Shown in pieces: positions 62,714 to 64,000 of a stretch of 64,000 bases of DNA. This DNA comes from Prevotella bivia DSM 20514 (GTDB taxonomy: Bacteria > Bacteroidota > Bacteroidia > Bacteroidales > Bacteroidaceae). Both the position numbers and the translations under genes were made by a program. The notes under the pieces were generated by a model. That model was not told where the DNA came from, searched no databases, and saw nothing but the letters and a program-made list of their open reading frames with translations. Numbering within the stretch: position 1 is the stretch's first letter; the number at the start of each line of letters is the position of its first letter. The stretch spans positions 191,240 to 255,239 of the forward strand of contig NZ_JH660659.1 of assembly GCF_000262545.1 (NCBI RefSeq), in the 5' to 3' direction.

Positions 62714-63457
62714 ATGAAGTTTATTGGAATTATACCTGCACGCTATGCTTCGTCTCGCTTTCCGGGAAAACCTTTGGCTATTTTAGGTGGAAAGATGGTG
62801 ATAGAGCGCGTTTATCGTCAAGTAGAACAAGTACTTGATGCTGTATATGTAGCTACTGATGATGAAAGAATTTACAAAGCTGTAGAAAGCTTTGGTGGTA
62901 AAGCTCTTATGACGAGTACCGAACATAAGAGCGGAACCGATCGCATTTGCGAAGCTATTTCTAAAATTGGAGGAAATTTCGATGTAGCTATTAATATACA
63001 AGGTGACGAACCTTTTATTCAAACTAGTCAAATAGAAACTGTTATGAATTGTTTCTCTGACCCACAAACACAGATAGCTACACTAGGTAAACGCTTTGAA
63101 AGCATTGAAGCGATACAAAACCCTAATTCCCCTAAGATTGTTTTGGACAATAATAACTATGCCATGTACTTCTCACGATCTGTAATCCCATTCATTCGTG
63201 GAAAAGAACAAACCAAATGGCTCGATAGCTATCCATTCCTTAAACATATAGGACTGTACGCTTATCGTACAGAAGTATTGAAAGAAATAAGTCGGCTACC
63301 ACAATCATCACTTGAATTAGCCGAAAGTCTTGAACAATTGCGCTGGCTTCAGAATGGCTATAAAATAAAAGTTGGACTAACAGCATCCGAAACTATTGGT
63401 ATTGATACACCTGAAGATTTGCAAAAAGCAGAGGAGTTTTTGAAATCACGAAACTAA
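62714..63457 (+). CDS. kdsB: CMP-Kdo synthetase
   Basis: Activates Kdo as CMP-Kdo for lipopolysaccharide core synthesis. 247 residues. IIPARYASSRFPGKPL (about 5-20), TSTEHKSGTDRICEA (about 74-88), INIQGDEPFI (about 97-106), YFSRSVIPF (about 152) and LEQLRWLQNG (about 216) are all KdsB motifs. Confidence 0.96.
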   Translation: MKFIGIIPARYASSRFPGKPLAILGGKMVIERVYRQVEQVLDAVYVATDDERIYKAVESFGGKALMTSTEHKSGTDRICEAISKIGGNFDVAINIQGDEPFIQTSQIETVMNCFSDPQTQIATLGKRFESIEAIQNPNSPKIVLDNNNYAMYFSRSVIPFIRGKEQTKWLDSYPFLKHIGLYAYRTEVLKEISRLPQSSLELAESLEQLRWLQNGYKIKVGLTASETIGIDTPEDLQKAEEFLKSRN

Positions 63458-63478
63458 AGAAACAAACATCTTTCTATA

Positions 63479-63520
63479 CTTAAGGGGGATAGAGCGCTAA
63501 ACGCTTCTAACCCCTTTAAG
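63479..63520 (+). terminator. Hairpin after kdsB
   Basis: CTTAAGGGGG(AT)AGA and TCTAACCCCTTTAAG pair with small mismatches around a CGCTAAACG loop; the T-run is poor. Confidence 0.6.
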
Positions 63521-63584
63521 CTATATATGAACATAAATAAATGATAATAGCTTTTTAATAAGCAAGTATTTTTACCTTTATCTG

Positions 63585-64000
63585 TTATTCAAAAATTATT
63601 GTTCCAAAGAACTCAGGACGATGAAAGTCAGGCTTCGGAAGGTCCACTTTTTGCCACGAAAGGAAGTGTGGCTGGTCTGTTTTATCACCACACTTATAAA
63701 AGTTTGCTTTCATCGTTAACCCACTAAGTTCGGTTATCTTATGATTAAAGAAAGAAGACACAGGAACGACTAAGGCTAATTCCCACGAAGTATCACCACG
63801 CAGCAAACCTAACGCTCTAGTACCAAGTGATGCCCAACGATCAATACGAGCTAACTTACTTGCACTAGCTTGCTGACGGCTTTCACGTCCTTTCCCATTA
63901 CATAGCAACACCGAGCCTATACAGTTTACCTCTAAATTATAGTACCCCCCATCTTCATCAGGCATCATAAAGAACTCACAACATGAGTCTTCCCAAACAT
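63585..64000 (-). CDS. CBM9-like carbohydrate-binding protein, 5' end outside the window
   Basis: The frame is open to the window edge; just before the first ATG it reads WEDSCCEFFMMPDEDGGYYN, so the gene starts beyond 64000. W-E-D-S-C-x-E-F-F and the following YYNLEVNCIGSVL are typical of the family 9-like carbohydrate-binding fold, and the C-terminus (FYKCGDKTDQPHFLSWQKVD, then FHRPEFFG) matches the usual end of these proteins. Usually they are single-domain or lipoprotein-type proteins of unknown ligand. Confidence 0.8.
   Translation of the reverse strand, partial: VWEDSCCEFFMMPDEDGGYYNLEVNCIGSVLLCNGKGRESRQQASASKLARIDRWASLGTRALGLLRGDTSWELALVVPVSSFFNHKITELSGLTMKANFYKCGDKTDQPHFLSWQKVDLPKPDFHRPEFFGTIIFE

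Overview
The window is AT-rich chromosomal DNA of a Bacteroidales bacterium, most likely a member of the Prevotellaceae or a close relative (inference). The evidence is the Bacteroidetes-type promoter signal (TTTG, about 19 bp, TAnnTTTG, often TACCTTTG), TonB-dependent receptors, families typical of the phylum (DUF2723, DUF4348, DUF4491, DUF2582, DUF2520), a Bacteroidetes-style thiamine uptake operon, and IS families common there. Almost everything is housekeeping. Accessory DNA is confined to one intact IS982-type element, a degenerate ISL3/ISAon1-like copy with related remnants around a tRNA cluster, and a small IS21-like remnant.

Layout. 1-4645: tail of a TonB-dependent receptor, an MFS permease and a protoporphyrinogen oxidase, read as a tetrapyrrole uptake and processing unit. 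4914-10012: a large DUF2723 membrane glycosyltransferase-like protein, a NodB-type deacetylase and QueG. 10121-14013 (minus): thiamine operon (TPP riboswitch, outer membrane receptor, PnuT, thiamine pyrophosphokinase). 14339-19210: an FAD dehydrogenase, ThrA and TrmD. 19272-28408 (minus): PcrA-type helicase, MtgA, Lrp, an ExbB/unknown/ExbD/ExbD operon, tRNA-Ser, TatD, polyprenyl synthase and TonB. 28649-33387: Cmk, an IS21 remnant, ManC, two small winged-helix proteins and AspS. 33705-43378: lipoprotein, MurB, metallo-hydrolase, glycerate kinase, TetR-FabG, RluA-type synthase, two EamA transporters, SDR and CrcB, with a candidate small RNA upstream of crcB. 44098-47997: nucleotidase, NudC and a purine permease, together nucleotide salvage.

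48149-50866: tRNA-Val, -Tyr, -Ser and -Glu interleaved with ISL3-type fragments and one disrupted copy. 51003-57749: OmpH-like lipoprotein, small membrane protein, PepD, HtpG with a sigma-54-like promoter, zinc-ribbon protein, an intact IS982-type element and ferritin. 58000-64000: hexose-phosphate mutase, DUF4491, RlmH, Maf, KdsC, DUF2520, KdsB, and the 3' part of a CBM9-like protein that runs off the window. KdsC and KdsB lie back to back around DUF2520 and serve Kdo synthesis for lipopolysaccharide.

Most worth checking: the unannotated transcript-like locus upstream of crcB, the receptor/permease/PPOX unit, the dispersed palindromic repeat with a 22-bp periodic array, the tRNA pair enclosed by IS ends, and the H1-like tail on a winged-helix protein. 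No CRISPR array, prophage or defence island is visible.
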